This document shows positions 25,245-35,966 of a stretch of 64,000 nt of DNA, piece by piece. The stretch is from Centrapalus pauciflorus. Its lineage: Eukaryota; Streptophyta; Magnoliopsida; Asterales; Asteraceae. The stretch spans positions 1 to 64,000 of the forward strand of contig JAANYP010002076.1 of the NCBI GenBank assembly GCA_020465985.1. The letters are read 5' to 3'. A model generated the notes under the pieces. It was not told the DNA's origin. It saw nothing but the letters and a program-made list of their open reading frames with translations, and searched no databases. Both the position numbers and the translations under genes were made by a program. Every line of letters starts with the position of its first letter. The first letter of the stretch is position 1.

Positions 25245-26859
25245 CTATAAATTATAAACATAGTAAAATGGTTACCATTGAAATACTTGAAATGAAACAT
25301 CATTTATAGTCTAGACAGTTCCAATACTTCTACACAATTGCAAGTAACCCAATCCTAAACAACAATTACTGTAACATCAAAATACTTGAAATGAAACATC
25401 AATTATGGTCTACACGTATGCAATTAATGTAGGAGACGACAATTATTGTAACTATCTGAATTACGATTAACATTTAAACCTATTATGCACATAAATGCAA
25501 GCTAAATCATGATCAAACGGTCACATATATATGAACAATGCTATTGATCTTTCTATATTTTATTCAATTTAAAAGGACTGTAAATATTGTGTTCAACTGC
25601 TGCTATTCTTACTTATGCAGTCCGAGACTTCACCATTTGGTCGAGTCTCGAAGGTCTTATGCTACATACAAAACTCGCACAGCACACACAACAGACCTTT
25701 ATTTTTTGGTTTACAATCATTTTTCAGCCGCAATTAGATGAATGAATGGCAAGTTTATACATCAAGATGAACACATGATCAATATACAAATGAATAGGGT
25801 ACTGGCCGAAGGCCAAAGGCCATCTTGGGCACCCTTTTACGAATTCAAAACAAATTCACAACTATGAAACGACTCTGATTAATTCATGATCATATACGAG
25901 CCAGGTTCACCATAAAGGGTAGAGGTTGGCCGCTGATGTTCGACTGATGGATTTGCAATTAGCTACTAAATTACAGCATGGGATGTTTTGTATTAATTGT
26001 GGCCTTACAATATGATTAGCTGTGTTGTCGAAAAATAAAACAAATAACAAAATACTTGGAGTCCTGGATCAGAAGAACTAGAGGCTCAAGCATCAATGTA
26101 CAATTGGTTGTTCATAACAAGACACTTCAATAGTACTTCAAATATCGAAACACAAATAAAACGCATATAAACTTTATAAGCTTTAGATTGTTGCTGGTTA
26201 CATGTTCAATTCCACAATTCCCTTGATTTTCAAGTATTTATTACTTAGAAGTAATACCAACCTGTGATATAAGTTACATTTAAATCAAACTATTGTCAAT
26301 GATTTGACCCTCAAAAAGTCAACAGGAGTATAAAAATCACATAATAGGTATAAGAAATAATTAACCTACATAATTGACAGAAGATGTAATAAACTTAACA
26401 ATAAATCAACCAAATTGCAACAATTGAACCTGAAGATATTATGAGAAATATCAATAATATGTTGGGCAACAGCCTCCTCATGTAGTAGATAGTATGACCA
26501 AGTGAGATATAACCTGTTAGGTTCACTATTCCAACAGACATGTTTGCAATATCTGAAGGTAATCGAGCACTCTTGAAGACAGTTAAGAGACTGAGTTTTT
26601 TAGATTCCAACAGACTGAAAGAGGTGAGTGTGTGAGCCGAGAGATCACTATTCCAACAGAAACAAGGGTCCTTATGTGTCGTAAAGGGTTTTAGTTACGA
26701 AATCAGAAACAAACTAAATATTAAACACAATATAACAAACATACCAGATTTTGTAGTTTAGCGGCTATGCTTTCGGTTCTGGTGGCGACGTCGCACCAGG
26801 TAGAGGTGAGTGTGGGAGCCGAGAGATCGAGCGAGTGAGCGTGAGTGTGGGAGAACGGG
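25245..26859. other. CACTA K interior, left part
   Basis: About 1.6 kb with no recognisable domain. 26755-26859 is G/A-rich (GAGTGTGGGAG repeats) and continues, after copia B, into 52860-53115. Possible intron or captured DNA. Confidence 0.45.
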
Positions 26860-26864
26860 CACTA

Positions 26865-27511
26865 TGTCAAGATCAAAATTAGCACCTAAGATTAACTGGT
26901 TTGAATAAATCAGAGTGTAAACCAATAACCTTGTATTGAATCAAAGTCCAATTAAGAAGTTTGTGGAATAACACTTAATTATTTTAAATAAACTTTCAGA
27001 ATGAATAACACACAAATATAATCAAAATCAAATCCTTTGTATTGCCAAACTCACTAATTACAATCACCTCTAATCTGTTTGATTAGATGAAGAACACAGA
27101 CTGTTCTTAGGGTTTTACAACCTTAGAGGCTTGAGAAACTTAATCAGAAAGCAATTACAATTGAAGCACACAATTACAGAACTTGCACGTACAGACTTAC
27201 AATAGAAAGACCTAGTCTATCTATATATATAGCCTTCTGATTTGTTTCCTTTAAGAACTCTGATTTCTCTGAAAGTAGATATGCTTGGAATATATTCAAA
27301 TCTTGAAATATAAATCACTTCCTAAATTTCAGCACTTTCTGTTGTTAATCTGTTGAGCAGCTTGAACTTTTTACTCTGGCAGCTTGAACTTTTGAACTAG
27401 CAGCTCGAACTTATTCAACTAACAGCTTGAACTTTGTAATTACACAGAAATACTACTAACAGTCTGAGAAATCTAACTAACAGCTTGACATACTCAGAAT
27501 ATTTCCCAACA
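26865..27511 (-). repeat. 3' LTR of element B (647 bp)
   Basis: Minus strand TGTTGGGAAATATTCTGAG to CTTGACA. Polypurine tract GGGGGAGAT (27512-27520) abuts it. A TATA stretch TATATATATAG lies near 27218-27230; U3 motifs CAGCTTGAAC are present at 27355-27485. Confidence 0.92.
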
Positions 27512-27743
27512 ATCTCCCCCTAACTTAAATTCTTTACACAAGACTTTAAGTTTCTATACAAATAAAGAAATAAAACTAAGTAAAACTGTTATTTACAAAA
27601 TAAGGCATCCAAAAACTTACATTTGTGAAAGTTTCTGCCTTATTGCCTTTATGAAATCTCTCTTCAACTCCTCTTTATTACAGTTAATCTTTATTGAGTT
27701 CATTTAGAGTAGCCATGCCTTTGGCAGATTGAGAAATTCAAAA

Positions 27744-28384
27744 CTATAAAAACCTGCTGGATCCGTCTGTAAGCTTGAGTCTATATGTCATTGATTTGAC
27801 ATATAAATCAACCTGTACAATTTTCATATCCTTGGCAGCTTCTATTTCTACTCTTGTAGATTCTGGATCAAAAATGCTTCTAAGATCTTTTACGTTTCGT
27901 TGAACCCAAACGCATTGAGATCTTGAATGACTGACAGTTCCAATATGATGCATTTTTGTCAGTTCATCTCTAGTTAGTCTTTGTGCCAGCTGAACTAGGC
28001 TCTTATACTCTTCTTCTGGACCAGCCTCTCTTCTGATTACAAAATGATAGTCTAAATCAATGTCATCCATTGATTTAGCATACCAGTAAGTAATAGGAGG
28101 TTTAGAGAAGTCATACTGATCCAGGGCCTTTTCAATTTCCATTGCCTTTTGTAACTGTTGTTCAAACAACACTCTCTTAACCTGATCAAACTTTGCTTGA
28201 TGAATGATTTCAGAAGGAGTATTACTAGCAGCAGCTTGAACTGGTTCTTGTGGACCTTGGACTTGTTGGGAGCCTTTGGATGCTTTTTCTTTTTCCTTCG
28301 CTTTGTCATATAACGCCTGAAGCTTTTCTGTTGACCATGACTGAGCAATTACTCTTGATATTCCAGCTGAAGCAGAGAAGTTTA
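27744..28384 (-). pseudogene. envelope-like ORF C-terminus, tandem unit 1 (3' piece)
   Basis: Continues, on the minus strand, the unit begun at 39558-39018. It reads SASAGISRVIAQSWSTEKLQ, then FEQQLQKAMEIEKALDQYDF, WYAKSMDDIDLDYHFVIRRE and the Arg/Lys-rich tail. A frame change separates 28384-28052 from 28172-27744. Copia C inserted in the sequence INFSASAG (target GTTTA at 28380-28384). Function unknown. Confidence 0.8.
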
Positions 28385-29048
28385 TGTCAGGATCTAAACT
28401 TAACTACCTAGGATTAACTGATTTGAATTGATCAGAGTGTAAACCAATAATCTTGTAATAAATCAAAGTCTAATTAAGAAGTTTACGGAATAACACTTAA
28501 TTATCTTGATAAAAGCTTTCTGAATCAATAACAAATAAACATAAGTGAATAAACAAAGCGGCTTGTATTGCTTAACAGAATGATTACAATCACCTCTAAT
28601 CTGTTTGATTAGACGAAGAACACAAATTGTTCTTAGGGTTTTTCAACCTTAGAGGCTTATGAAAACTTAAACAAAAAGCAATTACAATCTTTTAATGCAC
28701 AGAAACTACTATATTATAGAAAAACCTATTCTATGATTTTATAATGCTTTCTGATTTGTTTCCTTGAAGGACTCTGACTTCTCTGATAGTAGATATGCTG
28801 GAATCTTCGTGTAAATATCTTTTCCTAAATATCAGCACTTTCTGTTAATGAAACTGTTGAGCAGCTTGAATCACTTAGCAGCTTGAACAGAACAGCTTGA
28901 GTAGATTTACTCTGGCAGCTTGAACTTTTACACTAGCAGCTCGAACTTCTTCAACTAACAGCATGAACTTTGTACTTACATAGAAAATCTACTAATCAGT
29001 TTGAGAAGTCTAACTAACAGTTTGAACTACTTAGAATATTTCCCAACA
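28385..29048 (-). repeat. 3' LTR of element C
   Basis: TGTTGGG...CCTGACA on the minus strand; polypurine tract GGGGGAGAT directly adjacent at 29049-29057. Confidence 0.93.
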
Positions 29049-29198
29049 ATCTCCCCCTAACTTAAATTCTTTACACAATACTTTAAGTTCTATACAAATA
29101 AGAAAATAAAACTAAGTAAACTGTTATTTACAAACCAAGGCTTTCAAAAACTTACAACTGTGCAAGTTTCTGATTGACTGCCTTCGAAAATTCTCTCT

Positions 29199-30296
29199 TT
29201 AAATCTTCTCTATCACAATATATATTCTTACCGACCTCATTTGAAGTAACATAGCCTTTGGAAGATCATAGAACTCAAAATTGAAGAACATACCAGATCC
29301 ATCTGTAAATCTGATTCTGTAAGTCCTTGATTTGACAAACAAATCAACCTCTTTGATCTTCATCTCCTTTGCATTCTCTATATCTTTCCTTATAGATTCA
29401 GGATCAACAACACTCTGCAAATCTTTAATGGCTTGTTTTACTTGTGGGAGGGAAGACCTAACTTGAGTTGCAGTTCCAACATGATACACTCTTGTTAGCT
29501 CATCTCTGGTCATCTCTTGGGCCATATGCATCAAACTTTTATATTCTTCCTCATGACCAGTTGCTCTTCTTACTACAAAATGATATCTTAAGTCAATGTT
29601 ATCCATTGGCTTAGCATACCAGTAAGTAATAAGAGGTTTTGAGAAATCATGCTGGTCGAGGGACTTTTCAATCTCCATTACTTTTTGCAGCTGATGCTCA
29701 AACAGAATCTTTTTGACTTGATCAAGCTTTGCCTGTGAAATTTCATCTGATTTGGGAGTAGAAGCAACAACTTGACCAGAAGGAGCAGCATTACTTGCAA
29801 CTGCTTGAACATTACTTATACCAGCTTGAACTGGTTCTTGTGAACTTTGGACTTCTTGGGAGACTTTGGCTACCTTACGTTTTTCCATTTCCTTGTCATG
29901 GATATCTTGCAGCCTTTCTGTGCTCATCAATTGAGCCATCTTCTTTGGGATACCGGCTGAAAAGGCAAAATTTATCAGAAATCTTCTATGCTCAGCCTTT
30001 GAATGCCCTGTTGGCATCTTCCTCTTCCTTTCACCTTGTTTGACCACAAACCCTCTTAGGTAATCTCCTAAGGTTTCATCATCTTTCATTGGGGCATGGG
30101 TTTGCTGGTCTAGGGCCTGATCTTGTTCTTCTGCTATCTTTCTGGCAATCTCAGCATCAAAGGCAATCTGGGCTTCTCTAGAAGAAAATTTGTGCTTTGG
30201 AGACTCAATAAGAATACCCTTGCCCTTATCTTTTGTAGCAGAAGATGTAGCATGGACTGAACTGCTGGGAGCCTGAAATCCTTCTCTGATCACCAC
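29199..30296 (-). CDS. envelope-like ORF, C-terminal part, element C
   Basis: 365 codons open to a stop 140 bp before the polypurine tract; the frame extends upstream of 30296 towards 30420. It contains KDKGKGILIESPKHKFSSRE, then a charged helix FDAEIARKIAEEQDQALDQQ, then DDETLGDYLRGFVVKQGERK, PSGQ/STPKSD linker, HQLQKVMEIEKSLDQHDF and WYAKPMDNIDLRYHFVVRRA. The same protein, four times over, forms the tandem units of element B. No signal peptide or membrane segment is obvious, so 'envelope-like' is positional. Role unknown; relatives sit after pol in Sireviruses. Confidence 0.75.
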   Translation of the reverse strand: MVIREGFQAPSSSVHATSSATKDKGKGILIESPKHKFSSREAQIAFDAEIARKIAEEQDQALDQQTHAPMKDDETLGDYLRGFVVKQGERKRKMPTGHSKAEHRRFLINFAFSAGIPKKMAQLMSTERLQDIHDKEMEKRKVAKVSQEVQSSQEPVQAGISNVQAVASNAAPSGQVVASTPKSDEISQAKLDQVKKILFEHQLQKVMEIEKSLDQHDFSKPLITYWYAKPMDNIDLRYHFVVRRATGHEEEYKSLMHMAQEMTRDELTRVYHVGTATQVRSSLPQVKQAIKDLQSVVDPESIRKDIENAKEMKIKEVDLFVKSRTYRIRFTDGSGMFFNFEFYDLPKAMLLQMRSVRIYIVIEKI

Positions 30297-30419
30297 ACCA
30301 GTTGCTCTTGTAGAAGCACCTTGAGTTTCTAGGCTAACAGCTTGAGAAGCTGTTGGGACTGCTAGCCTAGAATCTTGGACTGTTGGAGCTGCTTGGACTG
30401 ATTTAGGGATCTCCTAATT

Positions 30420-30431
30420 CTCCCCCTTTTT
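30420..30431 (-). other. internal polypurine-like tract in element C
   Basis: Minus strand AAAAAGGGGGAG, sharing GGGGGAG with the true polypurine tract at 29049, 1.37 kb upstream of it. Element B has the same tract at 44291-44302, exactly where the tandem units begin. Confidence 0.7.
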
Positions 30432-31946
30432 GGAAGCATTGGTTTGGTCAGGAGGACCTACAACCTTTTCCAATTGGGTTTGAATCAACTGCTCTAACTT
30501 AATAATCTTATTCCCACATAGGGTAAACCCTTTATGGAGATAATCCATTCTTTGATTTTGAGCAGCTGTTGTCTGCCTGAGTGCTATGATTTGTGCCCCC
30601 TGTGCAGCAATTATGGACTGATGATATTACAACATTGCTACAACAGGTTGCAGCTTAGGATCCGTTAATAACATGAGTTGCAGACTAGCCTCAAGATCAG
30701 CAAACGAATGTGGTGCTTGTGATCTATCACTGGCAGGAATACCAGAAGTAGAAACCTCTGGGCCCCTCTGTTCTTGGTACTGGGGACTTCCAGATGGTGC
30801 TTGCACACCTTATGTTGCCATGGGCGTGGTCTTAATGATGTTGGCACTGTCCTATGCCACTTGTACAGTAGCAGCAGTAGTGTCAGCCACAGAACCCATA
30901 TGGACAATCTCTGATGAGATGTCCACCTCCTGATTGAGGTTGGGAATGTCCTCAATGGGTTCCCTTTGGATATTCTGTGCAGAAGAGTCCTCCTGCACAG
31001 GGTTATTTGGCTCTTGTATGAGGGCTGAGGAGGAAGGAGCTCCTGGACCTCTTTTCCTTTTGTATAGTAGGAGTGGGGATGTGGGCTTAACTAATGGAAC
31101 AGAAAGCATTTGAGTATCATGAGGAGTGGGTTGGGGTCCTGGGGGTGAAGCAGTAGTGTTAGGCTGAGCCTGCTCAGGACCTTCTCCTCTGTTTCTTGTA
31201 AGGATGCCCAACATTGCAGAGGGCAATGGGACATCTACATTCAAAAAATTGGCACTTGGCTTTAGAAGCCTTTTAATAGAAGATAGTGAGTGCCTATGGG
31301 AAACATGTATCCTTTTATGTATATTAAAATTTGTACAACTCTTTGTGATTATTTCTGCTAAGAATCTAGGATACATAAAAAATTTCCCATTCTTTAGAGA
31401 ATGATGCCTTAACATCCCCTAGAAAATCATAATTGAAAAATTGAACGGTTGGCCTGTTGAAAAGCACACTAAGGCAGTAACAATGTTTGATGAAAATTCT
31501 GACCAACCAGTTCTTTTAGGGCTAATACACTGCTGAATGATATGCACTAGATATTTCCATTTAGGTGAAAAGTGTGCTTTAAAGAAAGTAAAAGAATTAG
31601 CAGGACCCCTATATCTAATGTTATAAAGACCTGTATGTAAAGCATTAAGGGATAGGTCTGTTATACCTGAGGCATCTTGAAGATGCAAATGTTGTCTGAT
31701 GGATTCCTCAGTGACTGTGATAGTATTGTCATCGATTTTGGAGGTCAAAGAGGAGATTCCATTGATGGTTTTTAAAGAAGCATGGTTCCGGAACTGCTCA
31801 ATATGTGAGATGTATACGGTGGGATTGATATTGAGGGCATGATGGATATGGGAACTTCGAAGGAAGTCCATCATGTCATGGAATGGTTCAAGATCAGCGT
31901 GTTTGAGTGAGTAGGGTACACAGTTGTGTTCTTTAACGAACTCCAT
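30432..31946 (-). pseudogene. envelope-like ORF, N-terminal part, element C
   Basis: ATG at 31944-31946. The first 175 codons (MEFVKEHNCVPYSLKHADLE, LRSSHIHHALNINPTVYISH, IEQFRNHASLKTINGI, CISPKRTGWSEFSSNIVTAL) end in a TAG at 31419-31421; reading on in the same frame gives GMLRHHSLKNGKFFMYPRFL and a Pro/Ser-rich, basic region to 30852. Element B has CAG where C has TAG. A frameshift then leads into 30955-30665. I recall the N-terminal wording from retrotransposon-derived hypothetical proteins of Asteraceae. No known enzyme domain is apparent. Confidence 0.75.
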
Positions 31947-32172
31947 TGATGAACGAAGGATTTAGGGTTTCAGTGATGTGCGTGGGAATTATTTCAGAGA
32001 ATCAAGAAGGGTTCTGGAAGATATTTTGCAACTGGTAGTTACAATAGAACGAAACTGGAAGCTTTAAAGGTTTTGAAAAATATCTAAACCCGCACACACA
32101 CTTATGGAAATGACCAGATTACCCTGCACACTTTGACAGATCAAGTGAAACAACTAACAGTCCGAGAAAATG

Positions 32173-32208
32173 AACTAGCAGCTTGAGAAAATACTCAAGC
32201 TGTTAGTT
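32173..32208. promoter_or_regulatory. hairpin between RNase H and the envelope-like ORF, element C
   Basis: AACTAGCAGCTTGAG, six-base loop, CTCAAGCTGTTAGTT: 14 of 15 bases pair. The same hairpin, with one loop change, is at 46070-46105 in element B. It lies about 230 bp upstream of the envelope-like ATG. A role in expression of that ORF is inference. Confidence 0.6.
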
Positions 32209-32289
32209 GAAAATTAGGCGACTGTGAATGAAACAGTGACTCCCCCTTAATCAAGCATATGTATGAAGAAGAACAAATTCATCTATATT

Positions 32290-33663
32290 AACCATACCAA
32301 TATTTGATACTAGGAAGGTGAATCTTCCTACATCAAATGGTTTTGTAAATAGATCAGCTAACTAATCATCAGTATGAATTTTGGTAACTTGGATTAATTT
32401 CTTCTCATTGCAGTCCCTTATAAAATGAAATCTAATTTCTATATGCTTGGTTTTGGGAAATTTCACTGGATTTTGTACAATGCTAATTGTACTTGAATTG
32501 TCAATATAAATGGGAGTGGATAAGAAATTCATACCATAGTCTCTCAGTTGATTTTGAATCCACACCACTTGGGAGCAGCAACTTGCAGCTGCTACATATT
32601 CTGCTTCAGTAGATGAAGTGGAGACAGTTGTTTGCTTTTTGCACTGCCAAGAGACCAGTCTTGTTCCCAAGTATTGACATCCACCAGTTGTGGATTTTCT
32701 GTCAATGTTGCATCCTCCATAATCACTGTCAGAATAGGCTGTTAATTCAAGAGGAGAGTCTTTAGGATACCAGAGGCCTAAATGTGATTGGCCTTTGAGA
32801 TATCTAAAGATTCTCTTAACAGCAACCAGATGGGAATCATTTGGTGAACATTGAAACCTTGCACAGACACAAACAGCAAACATAATATCAGGTCTAGAAG
32901 ATGTTAGATACATAAGTGATCCTATAAGAGATCTGTATAGATGAATGTCCACATCTAGTCCATCTTTGTCTGTATGAAGCTGCTTGTGAGGATCCATAGG
33001 AGTGCTTGCAGCTTTGGTGTCTTTGTACCCAAACTTTTCCAGTATGTCTTTAACATACTTTGATTGACTTGTGAAAAGGCATGTGGGCTTCTGCTTGACC
33101 TGCAATCCTAGAAAGAATGTGAGTTCTCCCAATGAACTCATTTGAAACTTTTTATGCATCAGAGCTTCAAATTCTTTACACAGACTATCATTGGTTGATC
33201 CAAAAATAATATCATCAACATATATTTGGACCAGCAGAATCTCTGATTTGATGGACTTTGTGAACAGGGTTTTGTCCAGAGTGCCTCTCTTGAATCCATT
33301 TTGAAGCAAGTTTGATGACAAAGTATCATACCATGCTCTGGGGGCTTGATGAAGACCATAGAGAGCTTTGTCTAATTTGTAGACTCTGTCTGGATATTTG
33401 TAGTCCTCAAAACCAGGAGGCTGACACACATATACCTCTTCTTCAATTGTGCCATACAGAAAAGCAGACTTCACATCCATCTGATACACTTTAAAGCCTT
33501 TGAAGCTTGCATAGGCTAAAAACAGTCTGATAGCTTCAATTCTTGCCACTGGAGCAAAGACATCATCATAGTCTATGCCTTCTTCTTGAGTGTACCCTTG
33601 TGCTACTGGTCTTGCTTTGTTCTTTATGACTATCCCTCTCTCATCCTTCTTGTTTCTGAACAC
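32290..33663 (-). pseudogene. reverse transcriptase and RNase H of element C
   Basis: The 433-codon frame (33663-32362) carries MDVKSAFLYG (first catalytic Asp at residue 63), LYGLHQAPRAWYD, and YVDDIIFGS (148-156). RNase H follows with AYSDSDYGGC (309-318) and STEAEYVAAA (351-360), then KFPKTKHIEIRFHFI. It ends in a TAG (32362-32364) where element B has CAG; past it the frame continues LADLFTKPFDVGRF to about 32290. The frame change at about 33725 separates it from the integrase/linker ORF. RT and RNase H active sites look intact, but upstream lesions prevent expression as one polyprotein. Confidence 0.92.
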
Positions 33664-34727
33664 CCATCTTGTACCAATGGCCCTTTTACCCTTAAGAAGA
33701 TCAACAAGTGTCCATGCATCTGAATCTTGAATTGTAGTAGCTCTTCCTGCATTGCCTCAATCCAGGATGAATCTTTTAAAGCCTCTGATGACTTTTTAGG
33801 TTCTAGCTGAGACATGAAACAGGCATGTTCAAATGCAGCTAGACTAAATTTAGGAACTGGTGGTTCAACAGCAGCAGCCTCCTTGTGAACCATTGTTCTT
33901 GTTTGGACAGGAGAACGTGGATCACCCATTATTTGATTGAGTGGATGATATTTGTGAACCCTAAGTGTAGGCTCTCTATCTGTCTGAAAAGAGGATTCAA
34001 GATTAGTATCATCTCCATCATGACCAGATGATGGTTCAGCTTCAGGAACAACTTGACTTGAATCTGGGACTGTTTCCCTTTGTGTTGGAGCTGTCTGCTC
34101 AGGACTTGGGAGTTGCACTTCATTGTCTGGATTTGAATCATGTTGACCATTCAAAACCCCTGGAGGGTCACAAGACAGAATTGGTATGAGTGTGTACTCA
34201 TCCCAATTATTTGAATCTGTAGCAGTTTGAAACTTTGGGTCAACAGCTTGAGCTTTTCTGCTACCAGCATGAGAATTTGTGTTGACAGCTTCAATCCTGT
34301 TTACATCAGATTCTGCAGTATACTCAACAAATCTCATAGAATTTGTTAGTGAATCTAAATCAAACAACCAATCAGGACCAGTGCCTTTGACATTTGCAGT
34401 ATTTTCATTAAATTCAACATTGGCACTTTCTTCAATAGATTTAGACACACTGTTATATACTCTATAGGCTTTGCTTTGACTTGAGTATCCTACAAAGAAA
34501 CCTTCTTCAGCCTTACTTTCAAACTTACCTAAGTGATTCTTAGTGTGAAGAATGGTACATGGACAGCCAAAAGATTTGAAAAAAGCTATTAGGAGTAGTC
34601 TATTATGGAATAACTCATATGGAGTTTTCCCTTGTGATTGAACAACCTGAACCCTATTTAGAACATAACAGGCTGTATTGACTGCTTCTGCCCAAAAGGT
34701 CATTGGCAGTTTTGAATCAGCTAACAT
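33630..34727 (-). pseudogene. integrase C-terminus and linker to RT, element C
   Basis: 365 codons: MLADSKLPMTFWAEAVNTAC, KTPYELFHNR, FESKAEEGFFVGYSSQSKAY, then a long acidic, Ser/Pro-rich linker (EPSSGHDGDDTNLES), then HPLNQIMGDPRSPVQTRTMV and the beginning of RT (SLAAFEHACFMSQLEPKKSS). A one-base loss near 33725 shifts out of frame. The linker DNA contains the CAGCTTGAG-type motifs shared with U3. Confidence 0.85.
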
Positions 34728-34730
34728 GGT

Positions 34731-35526
34731 TCAAGCAGCCTCAATTAATGTTCTGTTCTTTCTTTCAGCTACACCATTTTGCTGTGGTGTTCTTGGTGCA
34801 CTATATTGCCTAGCAATACCTTTGGACTTACAAAAACTATTTAGAATATGATTTTTAAACTCAGTTCCATTGTCTGATCTTATCACCTTGACTTTTGAGT
34901 TAGATTGGTTTTCTATCTTAAGAATAAATGACTTAACTAGCTCAGCAGTTTCATCTTTAGACCTAACAAAGTAAACCCAAGTAAATTTTGGTGAAATCAT
35001 CAACAATGACTAAACAGTAAGCCTTTTTATTCAAACTCAAAAAAGATGTTGGACCAAATAAATCCATATGAATCAGATGAAGAGCAGATGAGATTGAATT
35101 TACTTCTTTGGCCTTATGAGAAGTTTTGTGTTGCTTGCCTTTAAGACATGCTACACAATGATCATCACATATGAACTCCTTTTGGGGTAAACCTCTTACC
35201 AGGTTCTTTTTGACTAAAACATTCATGGAGTTGAAGTTCATGCGACACATTCTTCTGTGCCAAAGAGCAGACTCATTGGATGATGCTTTGGATATCAAAC
35301 AGCTTAAAGTACTTGATTTGGATAAGAGTTCTGTGTCCAAACAATAGACATTGTCCTTTCTTGGTGTTCTTAGTAAAACAAGATTTTCAGGAATTTTAAA
35401 ATCTTTTGAAAGGACAATGCACTCAGAATCTGTAAACAAAACAATATTTTGTTTGTCACAGATTTGAGACACACTCAATAAGTTATATTTAAGCTGTTCA
35501 ACATACAAAACATCATTTAAGATCAT
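34731..35526 (-). pseudogene. integrase zinc module and catalytic core, element C
   Basis: 35526-34963: NDVLYVEQLKYNLLSVSQIC, zinc module HRRMCRMN...CDDHCVACLKGKQ, and first Asp in LIHMDLFGPTS. The second zinc-ligand His of the family (HRRMCHMN in element B) is Arg here. A frameshift near 34990 is followed by 35006-34731: VIRSDNGTEFKN (second Asp) and PQQNGVAERKNRTLIEAA (Glu), then a TGA at 34731-34733 where B has AGA. Confidence 0.88.
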
Positions 35527-35740
35527 GTTGCCTGCATTAACAGTACCTTTACCTGTAACCTTACCTCCTTTGGAATTGCAAGCCTTTGAAATTTGACAAG
35601 CACTCCGAATTGCCTGTCATGTGCCTAGAGCATCCGCTGTCCAAATGCCATCTTGTTTTATGAGGTGACCTGTGGTTGCCCTGCACAAATAAAAGCTTTA
35701 GTTAGTAGTGGAGTAAACCCAAACCAAGTTGGTTTTCGGT
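35527..35740 (-). pseudogene. protease region of element C, damaged
   Basis: WHLDSGCSRHMTGNS survives (Asp of DSG present), but about 26 bp are missing just after NFKG compared with element A, which removes GFDGGFVAFGG-type residues and shifts the frame before integrase. Confidence 0.8.
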
Positions 35741-35966
35741 TGTCCTTGTGTATTAACATAACTAAACACTGTCTTTGATTTCTTATACTTAGTGAGATCC
35801 ACCGATGGATGTTGTGGAGAGTATTTAGTTATCAATGAGGTATCCAGGTGTTTTGTCCATCCTTTTCAATAACAGTCTCAGATGATTCATTACCAGTCCC
35901 AACTTTGAGCTTAACAGTCTGAACTGAGTCTGCAATGCTAACAGCTTGAGAATTTGCACTAGCAGT

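Noticed and set aside
26395..26610. 71-codon hydrophobic ORF in CACTA K
   Set aside because: No match to any transposase or host protein that I recognise; isolated and AT-rich.
26860..26864. CACTA next to TGTCAAG, suspected CACTA transposon end
   Set aside because: It is the 5-bp target duplication of copia B, repeated at 52855-52859; the real CACTA ends of K are at 24497 and 56059.
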